A stretch of 38,227 bases of DNA from Lentisphaerota bacterium. Lineage in GTDB: Bacteria > Verrucomicrobiota > Kiritimatiellia > PWTM01. The notes under the pieces are model-generated. The model searched no databases. It was not told the origin of the DNA and saw nothing but the letters and a program-made list of their open reading frames with translations. Below, piece by piece: positions 15,063 to 22,282 of this stretch. A program made the position numbers and the translations under genes. The stretch spans positions 1-38,227 of the forward strand of contig VGWF01000031.1 in the NCBI GenBank assembly GCA_016873715.1. The letters run 5' to 3'. Positions within the stretch are counted from its first letter, which is position 1, and each line of letters starts with the position of its first letter.

Positions 15063-15751
15063 TGACGGAGAATCCCGGCCCGCGGGCGGTCGGCCCTGTG
15101 CCTGCGGCGCGATGGGTCGAGTTCCTCGCGCTGTTCGCCGGGCTTCCGCTCGCGCTGGTGGCGCTGGCGCCGGGCCGGCCCGTGCTGCCGGCGCTGTGGA
15201 TCGCGACGGGGGTCATCGGCGCGGCGCTCGCGCTCGACCGGACCTTCGATCGCGGCGTGTTCGCGGCCTCCCGGCTGCGCGCGGCCGGCTGGCGCCGCAT
15301 TCTCGTCCGGTGGGCCGTCGCGGCGGCGGCGCTGACGGGCATCCTGGTGCTCGCGAAGCCGGAGTACCTGCTCCAGCTCCCGCGCGAGCGGCCGCGGATC
15401 TGGGCGCTCGTGATGGTCCTCTACCCGCTGCTCTCCGTCGTTCCGCAGGCGGTCGTCTACCGCGCCTTCCTCTTCCACCGCCACGGCGGCCTCTTCCCGT
15501 CGCCCCGCGCCCGGCTCGCCGCCGCGGCCGTGGCGTTCGCCCTCGCGCATGTCGTCTTCCTCAATCCGTGGGCGCTGGCGTTCACGCTCGTCGGGGGCTG
15601 GCTCTTCGCCGGCACCTACGTGCGGACCGGCTCGCTCTGGGCCTCCGCGATCGAGCACGCGCTGTACGGCTGCTTCCTCATGACGATCGGCTGGGGGCGC
15701 TTCTTCTACCACGGCAGCATCGCCACCGCCGAGGCGTGGGCGGGACGATAG
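15062..15751 (+). CDS. CPBP-family (CAAX protease/bacteriocin-processing-like) membrane protein
   Basis: 229 aa with about six hydrophobic segments: WVEFLALFAGLPLALVALA, VLPALWIATGVIGAALAL, WAVAAAALTGILVLA, IWALVMVLYPLLSVVPQAVVY, AAAVAFALAHVVF and FTLVGGWLFAGTYV. The CPBP fold is recognisable from VVPQAVVYRAFLF, FALAHVVFLNPWAL (motif 2, F-x3-H) and SLWASAIEHALYG (motif 3). Motif 1 is normally EExxxR; here it is QAVVYR, so both glutamates are replaced. It may be a non-proteolytic member or a subfamily using another residue. ATG 15062 is used; GTG 15050 would lie in the heptamer repeat. Function unknown. Confidence 0.75.
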   Translation: MTENPGPRAVGPVPAARWVEFLALFAGLPLALVALAPGRPVLPALWIATGVIGAALALDRTFDRGVFAASRLRAAGWRRILVRWAVAAAALTGILVLAKPEYLLQLPRERPRIWALVMVLYPLLSVVPQAVVYRAFLFHRHGGLFPSPRARLAAAAVAFALAHVVFLNPWALAFTLVGGWLFAGTYVRTGSLWASAIEHALYGCFLMTIGWGRFFYHGSIATAEAWAGR

Positions 15752-15940
15752 GGTTCAGGTTTCAAGTCCGGCCACTTCGGCTCCCGCACGGTGCCGGGGG
15801 GTCGCCTCACAACGAGGTCTGGAGGGCCGCGCTCCGTCGCGGCCGGTTCGATGCGTACATCGTGGAGTCGCCCTTCCGGTTCCTCCTCCAGCGCTTTCAG
15901 GGAACGAGATCTGGAGGGCCGCGCTCCGTCGCGGCCGAGG
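15752..15940. repeat. Spacer between the CPBP gene and panC, carrying two copies of a CTCCGT-loop hairpin
   Basis: Two near-identical hairpins, GGCCGCG-CTCCGT-CGCGGCC, occupy 15825-15844 and 15917-15936, each preceded by TCTGGAGG. The second ends 4 nt from the panC stop codon. Heptamer-like ggttcag/gtttcaa lies near 15754. The same hairpin with a different stem occurs at 32380. Confidence 0.75.
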
Positions 15941-16786
15941 TCAGGGGCGCAGGACCGCGTTGTCGATGAGGCGCGTGCGGCCGACGAAGACCGCCATCGC
16001 CGCGAGGGCGGGGCGCCCGATCAAGGTCACCGGCTCCAGCGTCTCGTCGTCGACGATCTCGATGTAATCCGCGCGCGCCAGCGGCGCCCCGGCGATGACC
16101 TCCGCCATCGCCGCGCGGAGCGCCGCGGCGCTGCGTTCGCCCGCCGCGAGCCGGGACGCAGCCGCGTCGAGCGCGCGGCGGAGGCAGGTCGCCTGGAGGC
16201 GCTCCTCCGGCGAGAGGTAGGCGTTGCGCGAGCTCATCGCGAGGCCGTCGGTTTCGCGCACGGTCGGCCCCGCGACGACCTCCACGGGGATGTCGAGATC
16301 GCGGACCATCCGGCGGAGGATGCGGAGCTGCTGGGCGTCCTTCTCGCCGAAGACCGCGACGTGCGGCTGGGTCAGGTTGAAGAGCTTGGCGACGACCGTG
16401 CACACGCCGCGGAAGTGCCCCGGGCGCGAGGCGCCGCAGAGGCCGCGGGAGAGGCGGTCCTCGTCGATCCAGACGCTGGCATCCGCCGCGTAGACGGAGT
16501 CCGCCCCGGGAGCGAAGAGGATGTCCGCCCCCTCGGCCTCGCAGAGCGCGCGGTCGCGCTCGAAGTCGCGCGGGTAGCGCGACAGGTCCTCGTTCGGCCC
16601 GAACTGGGCCGGGTTGACGAAGAGGGTGACGATCACGACATCCGCCCGCGCGCGCGCGAGGCGGATCAGCGAGGCGTGGCCCTCATGCAGGAAGCCCATC
16701 GTCGGCACGACGCCGATGCGCCGCCCCGCCGCGCGCAGCGTCAGCGCGGCGTCCTGCATGGCCCGTGGAGTGGTGAGGATCTGCAT
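15941..16786 (-). CDS. panC: Pantothenate synthetase (pantoate--beta-alanine ligase)
   Basis: 281 aa, standard length. The Rossmann/HIGH-type motif is VVPTMGFLHEGHASLI (about 26-41), followed by VTLFVNPAQFGPNEDLSRYPR, GHFRGVCTVVAKLFNLTQP (about 125-145), FGEKDAQQL and the KMSKS-like AMSSRNAYLSPEER (about 185-198). It condenses pantoate and beta-alanine with ATP to give pantothenate for coenzyme A. panB, supplying ketopantoate, lies ~1 kb upstream on the same strand, but a HepT/MntA module sits between. A CTCCGT hairpin lies immediately 3' of the stop. Confidence 0.96.
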   Translation of the reverse strand: MQILTTPRAMQDAALTLRAAGRRIGVVPTMGFLHEGHASLIRLARARADVVIVTLFVNPAQFGPNEDLSRYPRDFERDRALCEAEGADILFAPGADSVYAADASVWIDEDRLSRGLCGASRPGHFRGVCTVVAKLFNLTQPHVAVFGEKDAQQLRILRRMVRDLDIPVEVVAGPTVRETDGLAMSSRNAYLSPEERLQATCLRRALDAAASRLAAGERSAAALRAAMAEVIAGAPLARADYIEIVDDETLEPVTLIGRPALAAMAVFVGRTRLIDNAVLRP

Positions 16787-16800
16787 GGGCTGCGATCGCG

Positions 16801-17208
16801 TCAGACGCCCGCCATGACGGCCCGGAGGAACTCCTCGAAGTCGCCCAGCCGGTGGCGCAGGATTCCGGCCAGGACCGGCATTTCGATGGCGCGGTAGTCG
16901 TGGACGGCGATATTGCGGAAGCCGACCATCCGTTTCATCCGGGTCTCGGTCTCTGCGGACAGGACGCCGGCGGCGGCCAGCAGCGCGAAGGCGCTCCGGG
17001 CGTCCTGGGGCACGCCGAGACGCCGCGCGGCGACCATGTGCATGGCGAGGTCGATGGCCGCCTCGCAGGCGCGCTGGAGATTCAGCACGATCGAATCCTG
17101 AATGGTGAAGTCCTTCAGGCGCGCGGGGTCGCCCCGGTACTCCTCGGTCACCCGCCGCAGGCAGCGCCGGATGGTGTCGGCCTTGTTGACCGTGACATCA
17201 TCGGGCAT
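16801..17208 (-). CDS. hepT: HepT-like ribonuclease toxin (DUF86)
   Basis: 135 aa from ATG 17208, with GAGGAG upstream. The HEPN motif R-x4-H-x-Y is exact: RNIAVHDY (about residues 103-110), preceded by RMVGF. QDSIVLNLQRACEAAIDLAMHMVA is the conserved helix of this family. HEPN toxins of this type cleave RNA, and the partner MntA neutralises them by AMPylating the Tyr of the motif. The start overlaps the end of mntA by 11 nt. TTG 17223 is a less likely start. Confidence 0.9.
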   Translation of the reverse strand: MPDDVTVNKADTIRRCLRRVTEEYRGDPARLKDFTIQDSIVLNLQRACEAAIDLAMHMVAARRLGVPQDARSAFALLAAAGVLSAETETRMKRMVGFRNIAVHDYRAIEMPVLAGILRHRLGDFEEFLRAVMAGV

Positions 17209-17599
17209 GGAAGGACTCCTCAAAGACTCGGAGCGGTTCCCGACGTTCCTCGTTGGCCCGCGCGTAGTCGCTCAGGGCGTACATCTCGAACGTGGCGGTC
17301 GCGCCGGGATCTCCTCCCGCCAGCCGGCGCCCGGTGCCGATGATCTGGGCCTTCAGGACGGCGGATGCGCGGTGGAGGTCGACGAGGTCGACCTCCCGTC
17401 CGAGATCCGCGGCGATCTCCTGCGCCACGTCGAACACGCGAACCGGGTCCGGCGGCGACGCGGCAAGAAAGGCGACATCGATGTCGGAGTCCGGCCGCGA
17501 ACAGCCCTTCGCCGCCGATCCAAACAGGTAGACGACAGCCGGCCGGAACGGGGCGAGCCGGCGGGACAGGACGCCGTCGATGTCGAGGGTTGCCTTCAT
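17198..17599 (-). CDS. mntA: MntA-like minimal nucleotidyltransferase antitoxin
   Basis: 133 aa from ATG 17599. The nucleotidyltransferase motif GS-x10-D-x-D is visible as FGSAAKGCSRPDSDIDV (about 28-44), with the third acidic residue in REVDLVDL (about 75). In characterised MntA/HepT systems this enzyme transfers AMP from ATP to the toxin's RX4HXY tyrosine and silences it. It is co-oriented with and overlaps hepT. A TATGAT hexamer 12 nt before the ATG, within TGTGTATGAT, is a good extended -10. Confidence 0.88.
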   Translation of the reverse strand: MKATLDIDGVLSRRLAPFRPAVVYLFGSAAKGCSRPDSDIDVAFLAASPPDPVRVFDVAQEIAADLGREVDLVDLHRASAVLKAQIIGTGRRLAGGDPGATATFEMYALSDYARANEERREPLRVFEESFHAR

Positions 17600-17611
17600 G
17601 CCACCGCCCCA

Positions 17612-17617
17612 ATCATA
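17612..17617 (-). promoter_or_regulatory. Extended -10 (TGTGTATGAT) of mntA-hepT
   Basis: TATGAT on the minus strand (17617-17612), preceded by TGTG, matches an extended -10 and ends 12 nt before the mntA ATG. It gives the toxin-antitoxin pair its own promoter within the pan gene region. Confidence 0.45.
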
Positions 17618-17764
17618 CACAGGAATGACGGGCCTGCACACCCCCGGGGGCGGGGCGGGCGCATGGCAACTCCGCGGGGCTTCTGTCGGCGCGACCGCAC
17701 CGTCGCGGTTGCAGAAGGCCGGCTCCGGCGCGCCCCGCCGAGCCGCCTCCCGCCCGGTCGGGGC

Positions 17765-18571
17765 TCAGTAGCCGTGCTCCGCGCCCGGGAAGCGGCCGGC
17801 GGCGACATCGCGGCGGTAGGCCGAGAGCGCGCGGGTTGCGGTGGCGCCGAGGGAGGCAAAGCGCTTCACGAAGCGGGGCGCCGGACCGGACACGAGGCCG
17901 AGGAGGTCGTGGATCACGAGGATCTGCGCGTCGCACGCCGGACCGGCGCCGATGCCGATCGTCGGCACGCGCACCGCTCGCGTGATGCGGCGCGCGACCG
18001 CCGGCGGCATGCCCTCGAGGACGATCGCGAAGACGCCGGCCTTCTCCAGGGCGCGGGCGTCCGCCACCAGCGCGGCGGCCTCGGCCGGCTTCCGGCCCTG
18101 CACCTTGTAGCCGCCCATCGCGCGCACGTTCTGGGGCAGCAGGCCGATGTGGCCCATCACCGGGATGCCGTTGCGGACGAGCGCGCGGACCGTCGCGGCC
18201 CGGAACGCGCCGCCCTCGATCTTGACCGCGTCGGCGCCGGCCTCCTTGAGGAAGCGCCCGGCGTTCCCGACCGCACGCGCCGCGGTGGCCTGGTAGGAGA
18301 GGAAGGGCATGTCGGCGACGACCAGCGCCCGGCGCGTGCCGCGGGCGACCGCCGCGGTGTGGTGAAGCATCTGCTCCACCGTGACCGGCAGGGTGGTGGC
18401 GTAGCCGAGAACCGTCATCGCGAGCGAGTCGCCGGCGAGCACGACCGGGATGTCCGCGTCGTCCGCCCAGCGCGACGTGACCGCGTCCACCGCCGTGACG
18501 CACGCGAAGGGCGCGGCGCCCTTCAGCGCGCGGATGCGGTCGACGGTCCACTTGAACCCGGCCTTCTTCAT
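17765..18571 (-). CDS. panB: 3-methyl-2-oxobutanoate hydroxymethyltransferase (ketopantoate hydroxymethyltransferase)
   Basis: 268 aa from ATG 18571 (MKKAGFKWTVDRIRALKG). The (beta/alpha)8 enzyme transfers a hydroxymethyl group from 5,10-methylene-THF to alpha-ketoisovalerate. Motifs: VLAGDSLAMTVLGYATTLPVTVEQML (metal Asp, about 46), DAVKIEGG (about 118), VMGHIGLLPQNV and IVLEGMP (catalytic Glu, about 182), then PTIGIGAGPACDAQILV. A -10-like TATGCT ends 7 nt before the ATG, suggesting leaderless initiation. Downstream, 17680-17717 can fold (CTTCTG/CAGAAG around GCGAC/GTCGC) and may end the transcript before mntA. Confidence 0.96.
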   Translation of the reverse strand: MKKAGFKWTVDRIRALKGAAPFACVTAVDAVTSRWADDADIPVVLAGDSLAMTVLGYATTLPVTVEQMLHHTAAVARGTRRALVVADMPFLSYQATAARAVGNAGRFLKEAGADAVKIEGGAFRAATVRALVRNGIPVMGHIGLLPQNVRAMGGYKVQGRKPAEAAALVADARALEKAGVFAIVLEGMPPAVARRITRAVRVPTIGIGAGPACDAQILVIHDLLGLVSGPAPRFVKRFASLGATATRALSAYRRDVAAGRFPGAEHGY

Positions 18572-18578
18572 GCCCGGC

Positions 18579-18584
18579 AGCATA
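18579..18584 (-). promoter_or_regulatory. -10-like TATGCT of panB
   Basis: TATGCT on the minus strand ends 7 nt before the panB ATG, with no Shine-Dalgarno between. It overlaps an in-frame upstream ATG (18583), making that start unlikely. Confidence 0.4.
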
Positions 18585-18675
18585 CCATTCCCCGGGCGGG
18601 CGGCGAAGCGGTTGAAGGCTTCGGGGGATGTGCGACGCTCGCGCGGTGAACAGGGACCGTGCAGCGGCCGGACGG

Positions 18676-18840
18676 ATGCGGGAGGGCAGGCCCCGCGACG
18701 ACTACGTCGGCGGCACGGCGGCCGACCGGCTGGCCATGGTCTGGCCGCTGACCCGCGAGGCGGCTTCGTTGAGCCCCCACCACGATGCTGAACGAAGACT
18801 ACAAAGTGATGGTGCAGTGCTCGTCCGACGAGGGCGCTAG
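18676..18840 (+). pseudogene. Small ORF, possible first gene of a degraded two-gene module
   Basis: 54 aa: MREGRPRDDYVGGTAADRLAMVWPLTREAASLSPHHDAERRLQ and a short tail. The block YVGGTAADRLAMVWPLTREAASL looks like small hypothetical proteins that, by my recollection, precede a nucleotidyltransferase gene in related bacteria. The downstream remnant starts inside it (18785). It may be intact or may have lost its natural C-terminus in the deletion described for the neighbour. Confidence is limited by length. Confidence 0.35.
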
Positions 18841-18943
18841 GTTCCTCCACGACCTCATCCTGAACAAGCGGGCCTCCGGCCGCACCAGGGATCTTGCCGA
18901 CGCCGAGGCGTTGGAGGATCTCAGGGACGGCCCCGGACGATAG
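18785..18943 (+). pseudogene. Internally deleted nucleotidyltransferase (DUF6036/AbiEii-like) remnant
   Basis: 52 aa reading frame. It opens like such nucleotidyltransferases (MLNEDYKVMVQCSSDEGARFL) and then goes directly into what looks like the family's C-terminal end (LILNKRASGRTRDLADAEALEDL). The central catalytic region (G-S and D-x-D) is missing. The simplest reading is an in-frame internal deletion joining the two ends. Family identity rests on motif memory. Confidence 0.45.
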
Positions 18944-18990
18944 GTCGTCCCGGCTGGTTGCCGACGTTCCGCTCCGTGCCGCCGCAGATC

Positions 18991-19039
18991 CTTCCAACGA
19001 TTGGACGTTGAACGCGGTTTGCCTTCCAACCCTTGGAAG
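18991..19039. repeat. Paired palindromes CTTCCAA-NNN-TTGGA, 32 bp apart
   Basis: CTTCCAA-CGA-TTGGACG (18991-19007) and CTTCCAA-CCC-TTGGAAG (19023-19039) have centres at 18999 and 19031. The second is a perfect 7+7 palindrome. The same arrangement with the same 32-bp spacing occurs at 28360-28408. No gene is seen between 18944 and 19087. Confidence 0.75.
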
Positions 19040-19087
19040 AGCCTCATCCGCTCCTTGCGCCTTCGTGCGGTCTTCGTCCGCCGGCTG

Positions 19088-19654
19088 TCACCATTCGGCG
19101 GCGAAGAGGCGCAGGTCGGAGGCGGGGTCCTCGAGGGTCGCGAGGATCGCGGCGACGGTGCCCGGGGCCCCCGGCAGGCGGAGGGCGGGACGGACGTCGG
19201 CGAGGGGTTGGACGACGAAGCGCCGCTGCGCCCAGCGGGGGTGGGGGACGGAGAGCCCGCCGCGGTCGATCCATTCGTCGCCGCAGTAGAGCAGGTCGAC
19301 GTCGATCGTGCGCGGGGCGTAGCGGTCGGGTCCGCGGACGCGGCCGAGCGCCGTCTCGATCCGCGAGAGCGCGGCCAGCCACGCGCGCGCGTCGAGCGGG
19401 GCCGCGACGACGACCACCGCGTTGAGGTACTTGAGGGCCCGGTGTTCGTCCTTCACGCCGACGGGTTCGGTTTCGTAGACGGGCGACTGCGCCGCCAACC
19501 GGGCGCCGGGGACGGCGGCGAGGGCGTCGCCCGCTCCGCTCAGGAACGCGAGGCGGTCGCCGAGGTTGGACCCGAGGCTGAACCCGGCTTCCGCATGGCT
19601 TCCGTCCGTTGGCTGTTGGCTGTTGGCTGTTGGCTGTTGGATGTTGAGCCTCAC
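19088..19654 (-). CDS. folK: 2-amino-4-hydroxy-6-hydroxymethyldihydropteridine diphosphokinase with a repeat-encoded N-terminus
   Basis: 188 aa. The HPPK domain starts at about residue 24: FSLGSNLGDRLAFL, SPVYETEPVG, YLNAVVVVAAPL, IETALGRVRGPDRYAPRTIDVDLLYCGDE (pyrophosphoryl-transfer motif, about 105-135), then PHPRWAQRRFVVQPLADV. It makes the pterin pyrophosphate for folate synthesis. The only in-frame start before the domain is GTG 19654, which overlaps the TGA of the upstream GT4 gene (GTGA). Between that GTG and the domain lies the heptamer array, translated as NIQQPTANSQQPTDG. The ATG near 19595 is out of frame. A 7-bp copy-number change would shift the frame. Confidence 0.85.
   Translation of the reverse strand: MRLNIQQPTANSQQPTDGSHAEAGFSLGSNLGDRLAFLSGAGDALAAVPGARLAAQSPVYETEPVGVKDEHRALKYLNAVVVVAAPLDARAWLAALSRIETALGRVRGPDRYAPRTIDVDLLYCGDEWIDRGGLSVPHPRWAQRRFVVQPLADVRPALRLPGAPGTVAAILATLEDPASDLRLFAAEW
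19608..19649. repeat. Heptamer array GTTGGCT inside the 5' end of folK
   Basis: Four exact GTTGGCT units (19608-19635), then GTTGGAT and GTTGAGC, in perfect 7-bp register. On the coding (minus) strand these read AGCCAAC. The array lies wholly within the folK reading frame. Confidence 0.85.
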
Positions 19655-20778
19655 GTCTTCAGGCAGGCGTCCACGGCCCGGGCCATGCCGTCGATGAACG
19701 GCTGTTCGCCGAAGCGTTCGGCGTTGGCGCGGATGCGGGCGGGGCTCCAGGTGCGGGCGTCGCAGGTGCGCAGGGCGTCGAGCAGCGCTTCCTCGGTCTG
19801 CTCGTGGAAGAGGACGCCGGTCTCGCCGTCGACGACGGATTCGGCGACGCCGCCGCGGCCGTACGCGACGACGGGCCGGCCGCAGGCCTGGACCTCGACG
19901 GGGACGAGGCCGAAGTCCTCCTCGCCGGGGAACACGAGCAGCCGGCATCGGCGGTAGAGGTCGCGGATCTCGTCGTCCGACCGGCGTCCGAGGAACGTGA
20001 CCGTCGGCCCGGCGATGCGGCGCAGGTCCGGGGCGAGGCTGCCGCTGCCGACGATCCGCAGCGCGCGGCCGGCGCGCGTGTAGGCCTTCACCGCGAGATC
20101 GATCCGCTTGTAGGGCACGAGCGCCGAGACGATCAGGTCGAAGGGCGACTCCGCGGGCGCCGCGCCGCCGTCGGGGGCCGGGGTGTAGTAGTCGAGGTTC
20201 ACGGGCGGGTAGACGACGTCGGCGTCGCGCTCGTAGAACTCCCAGATCCGGTTGCGGACGTGGCGGCTGAGGGTGACGAAGCGGTCGACGCCCTCCGCGG
20301 TGCGGCGGTCCCACGCGCGCAGGCGGGCGGAGACGGGCGCGAGCAGGGCGCGCTTGAGCGGGTTGCGGCCGAAGTACTCGTCCTGGAACGACCACACGTA
20401 GCGCATCGGCGTGAAGCAGTAGCAGAGGTGCTTCATCCCGGGCGCGGGCCGGAGGGCCTTGATCGCGCAGTGGCTCGTCGTGACCAGCAGGCGCCCCGGC
20501 GGGCAGTGCAGGCGGGCGACGGCCGCCGGGAAGAGCGGGAGGAGGTAGCGGTAGTAGCGGTGAACGCCCGGCAGCCGCTGGAGGGGCGAGGCCAGGAGAG
20601 GGTGGGACCGGATGGTGTCCGAGATGCACTCCGGCCGGCCGAGCAGGGTGGCGATCGGGGCGCGCGGAAAGGCCCGGCACAGCACCTCGAGCACCCGCTC
20701 GCCGCCGCGCATGCCGGTCAGCCAGTCGTGCCCGAGCACGACGTCGAGCGCCGACCACGATTCCGGAAACCTCGTCAC
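19651..20778 (-). CDS. Glycosyltransferase family 4
   Basis: 375 aa from GTG 20778, with GGGG-type purines upstream. VVLGHDWLTGMRGGERVLEVLCRAFP is the classical opening of this GT4 group. Then come CYCFTPMRYVWSFQDEYF, SRHVRNRIWEFY, VVYPPVNLDYYTP (about 190), LIVSALVPYKRIDLAVKAYTRAGRALRIVGSG, and FPGEEDFGLVPVEVQACGRPVVAYGRGGVAESVVDG with the E-x7-E motif (about 295-330). The group often acts as a mannosyl- or rhamnosyltransferase in exopolysaccharide synthesis. The gmd/rmd-like genes in this window could supply its donor, but that link is inference. It overlaps folK by 4 nt at its 3' end. Confidence 0.88.
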   Translation of the reverse strand: MTRFPESWSALDVVLGHDWLTGMRGGERVLEVLCRAFPRAPIATLLGRPECISDTIRSHPLLASPLQRLPGVHRYYRYLLPLFPAAVARLHCPPGRLLVTTSHCAIKALRPAPGMKHLCYCFTPMRYVWSFQDEYFGRNPLKRALLAPVSARLRAWDRRTAEGVDRFVTLSRHVRNRIWEFYERDADVVYPPVNLDYYTPAPDGGAAPAESPFDLIVSALVPYKRIDLAVKAYTRAGRALRIVGSGSLAPDLRRIAGPTVTFLGRRSDDEIRDLYRRCRLLVFPGEEDFGLVPVEVQACGRPVVAYGRGGVAESVVDGETGVLFHEQTEEALLDALRTCDARTWSPARIRANAERFGEQPFIDGMARAVDACLKT

Positions 20779-20883
20779 CCGATCCCCGTTCCTTCGGTCC
20801 GGCGGTCCGTCCGCCGATCGCGCAGATGGTATGTGCGCGGCGCGCCGGCGCAATTCTTTTCGGAGGGGGCGGGCCTTCGCCCT

Positions 20884-20911
20884 TTGCGTTTTCGCCGGTT
20901 TAAGGCATTAT
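20884..20911 (+). promoter_or_regulatory. Promoter for the GYF_2/DUF975-like gene
   Basis: TTGCGT (20884-20889), 16 nt, CATTAT (20906-20911), followed 35 nt later by the ATG at 20947 with GGAGGG in between. Confidence 0.45.
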
Positions 20912-20946
20912 CCGGGGTGTTTGGGGCTGGAACGGAGGGTGCAACC

Positions 20947-21873
20947 ATGTGGCATTTCGCGCGAGACGGGAAGACGGTCGGTCCGCTCGAGAAGTACGAA
21001 ATGGTCGACCGGGCGGCCCGCGGGGAGTTCGGGCCGGACGACCTGGTCTGGCATCCGGACTTCGGCACCGAGTGGCGGCGTGCGCGGACGGTCGGCGGGC
21101 TCTTCCCGGCGACGGCGGCGGTGACCGTGCCCGATCTGCCCGTGGTGGGCGGAACGGGCGGGCTGACGCCGAACCGCGACATCACCCGGCGCGCCCGCGA
21201 AGTGCTGGGGGGGCGGTGGGGGCTGGCGGTCGGCTTCACGCTCCTGTTCCAAATGCTGATGGTCGCGATCGCCATGGTCGCCAGCCTGTTCAACCTCTTC
21301 CTGCCGATGTCCAGCGTCGTGGTGCAGCTGGCCGTGGCGGCGCCGCTTTCGGTGGGCGCCCTCGCTTTCTACCTGACCCTGTCCCGGGGCGGGCCGGCCT
21401 CGCTCGGGCAGATGTTCTCGGGCTTCCGTTCCTGGTGGCCGGCGGTCGGCGCGAACCTGATGATGATGGTCCTCATCATCGGGTGGATCCTCGCGGTCCT
21501 GCTGCCGTTCGGCATCGCGGCGGTGGTGCTGAAGATCACCAACAACCTGAAGCCCGACACCTGGCTGACGCTGGCCCTGATGGGTGCGGCCGGGTTCGTC
21601 TACGCGACGACCATCATCGTCCTCAGCTTCCGCTACGCCATGACCTTCTTTGCGATCGCGGACGATCCCGCCTGCGGGCCGGTCGAGGCGATCCGGCGCA
21701 GCATCCGCCTGATGCGCGGAAGCAAGTGGAAGCTCTTCCGCTTCTACTGGCGGTTCTTCGGCTGGTCGCTGCTGTGTGTGCTGACCTGCGGCATCGGCTT
21801 CCTGTGGCTGGCGCCGTACGCCGCCGTCTCGATGGCGGCGTTCTACGATGACTTGAAGCGGCCCGAGATGTAG
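20947..21873 (+). CDS. Membrane protein with N-terminal GYF_2 (DUF4339) domain and DUF975-like C-terminus
   Basis: 308 aa. Residues 1-55 (MWHFARDGKTVGPLEKYEMVDRAARGEFGPDDLVWHPDFGTEWRRA) are a GYF_2 domain, a small tryptophan-rich module thought to bind peptides. After a linker come four to five membrane segments: GLAVGFTLLFQMLMVAIAMVASLFNLF, VVVQLAVAAPLSVGALAFYL, LMMMVLIIGWILAVLLPFGIAAVV, LALMGAAGFVYATTIIVL and FFGWSLLCVLTCGIGFLWLAPYAAVSMAAFY. The end, with RRSIRLMRGSKWKLF, resembles DUF975/DUF4013-type proteins. No enzymatic motif is seen. The rhodanese gene follows 18 nt downstream. Confidence 0.8.
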   Translation: MWHFARDGKTVGPLEKYEMVDRAARGEFGPDDLVWHPDFGTEWRRARTVGGLFPATAAVTVPDLPVVGGTGGLTPNRDITRRAREVLGGRWGLAVGFTLLFQMLMVAIAMVASLFNLFLPMSSVVVQLAVAAPLSVGALAFYLTLSRGGPASLGQMFSGFRSWWPAVGANLMMMVLIIGWILAVLLPFGIAAVVLKITNNLKPDTWLTLALMGAAGFVYATTIIVLSFRYAMTFFAIADDPACGPVEAIRRSIRLMRGSKWKLFRFYWRFFGWSLLCVLTCGIGFLWLAPYAAVSMAAFYDDLKRPEM

Positions 21874-21891
21874 GGCCGCGGGAGGATCGCG

Positions 21892-22254
21892 ATGGGCGAC
21901 ATGGTGCCGCGGATGTCCGGGGCGTCGAGTGGCGGCGCGCCGGGGGTGGCGGCGGACGATCTGCACGCGCGGATCGAGGCCGGCAGCGCCCCGCTCGTGC
22001 TCGATGTGCGCAGCCCGGACGAATTTGCCGCCGGCCACATCGTCGGGGCCCTCAACATCCCCCACGACACGATCGCCGCCCGCCTTGCCGACCTCGGGCC
22101 CGATCCCCGCCGCGAGATCGTCGTCTGCTGCGCCATGGGCGGCCGGGCGGCCCACGCCGCCGGGGAGCTGCGACGGGCGGGTTTCACGGACGTGAAGCTG
22201 CTCGACGGCCACATGCGGGGGTGGTGCTCCTCCGGCAGGCGGGTCCATCGATGA
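21892..22254 (+). CDS. Rhodanese-like domain protein
   Basis: 120 aa single-domain rhodanese. LVLDVRSPDEFAAGHIVGALNIPHDTI (about 36-62) is the CH2A/N-terminal signature, and IVVCCAMGGRAAHAAGELRRAGF (about 82-104) carries the active-site loop C-x-x-G-x-R with the nucleophilic Cys. GGGAGGA precedes the ATG. It probably moves sulfane sulfur or persulfide in the cytoplasm. Substrate unknown. It lies between the membrane protein and the M50 protease genes and is probably cotranscribed with them. Confidence 0.88.
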   Translation: MGDMVPRMSGASSGGAPGVAADDLHARIEAGSAPLVLDVRSPDEFAAGHIVGALNIPHDTIAARLADLGPDPRREIVVCCAMGGRAAHAAGELRRAGFTDVKLLDGHMRGWCSSGRRVHR

Positions 22255-22282
22255 TGCGGCTCCGTCGCCCGCGGGCCGGCGC

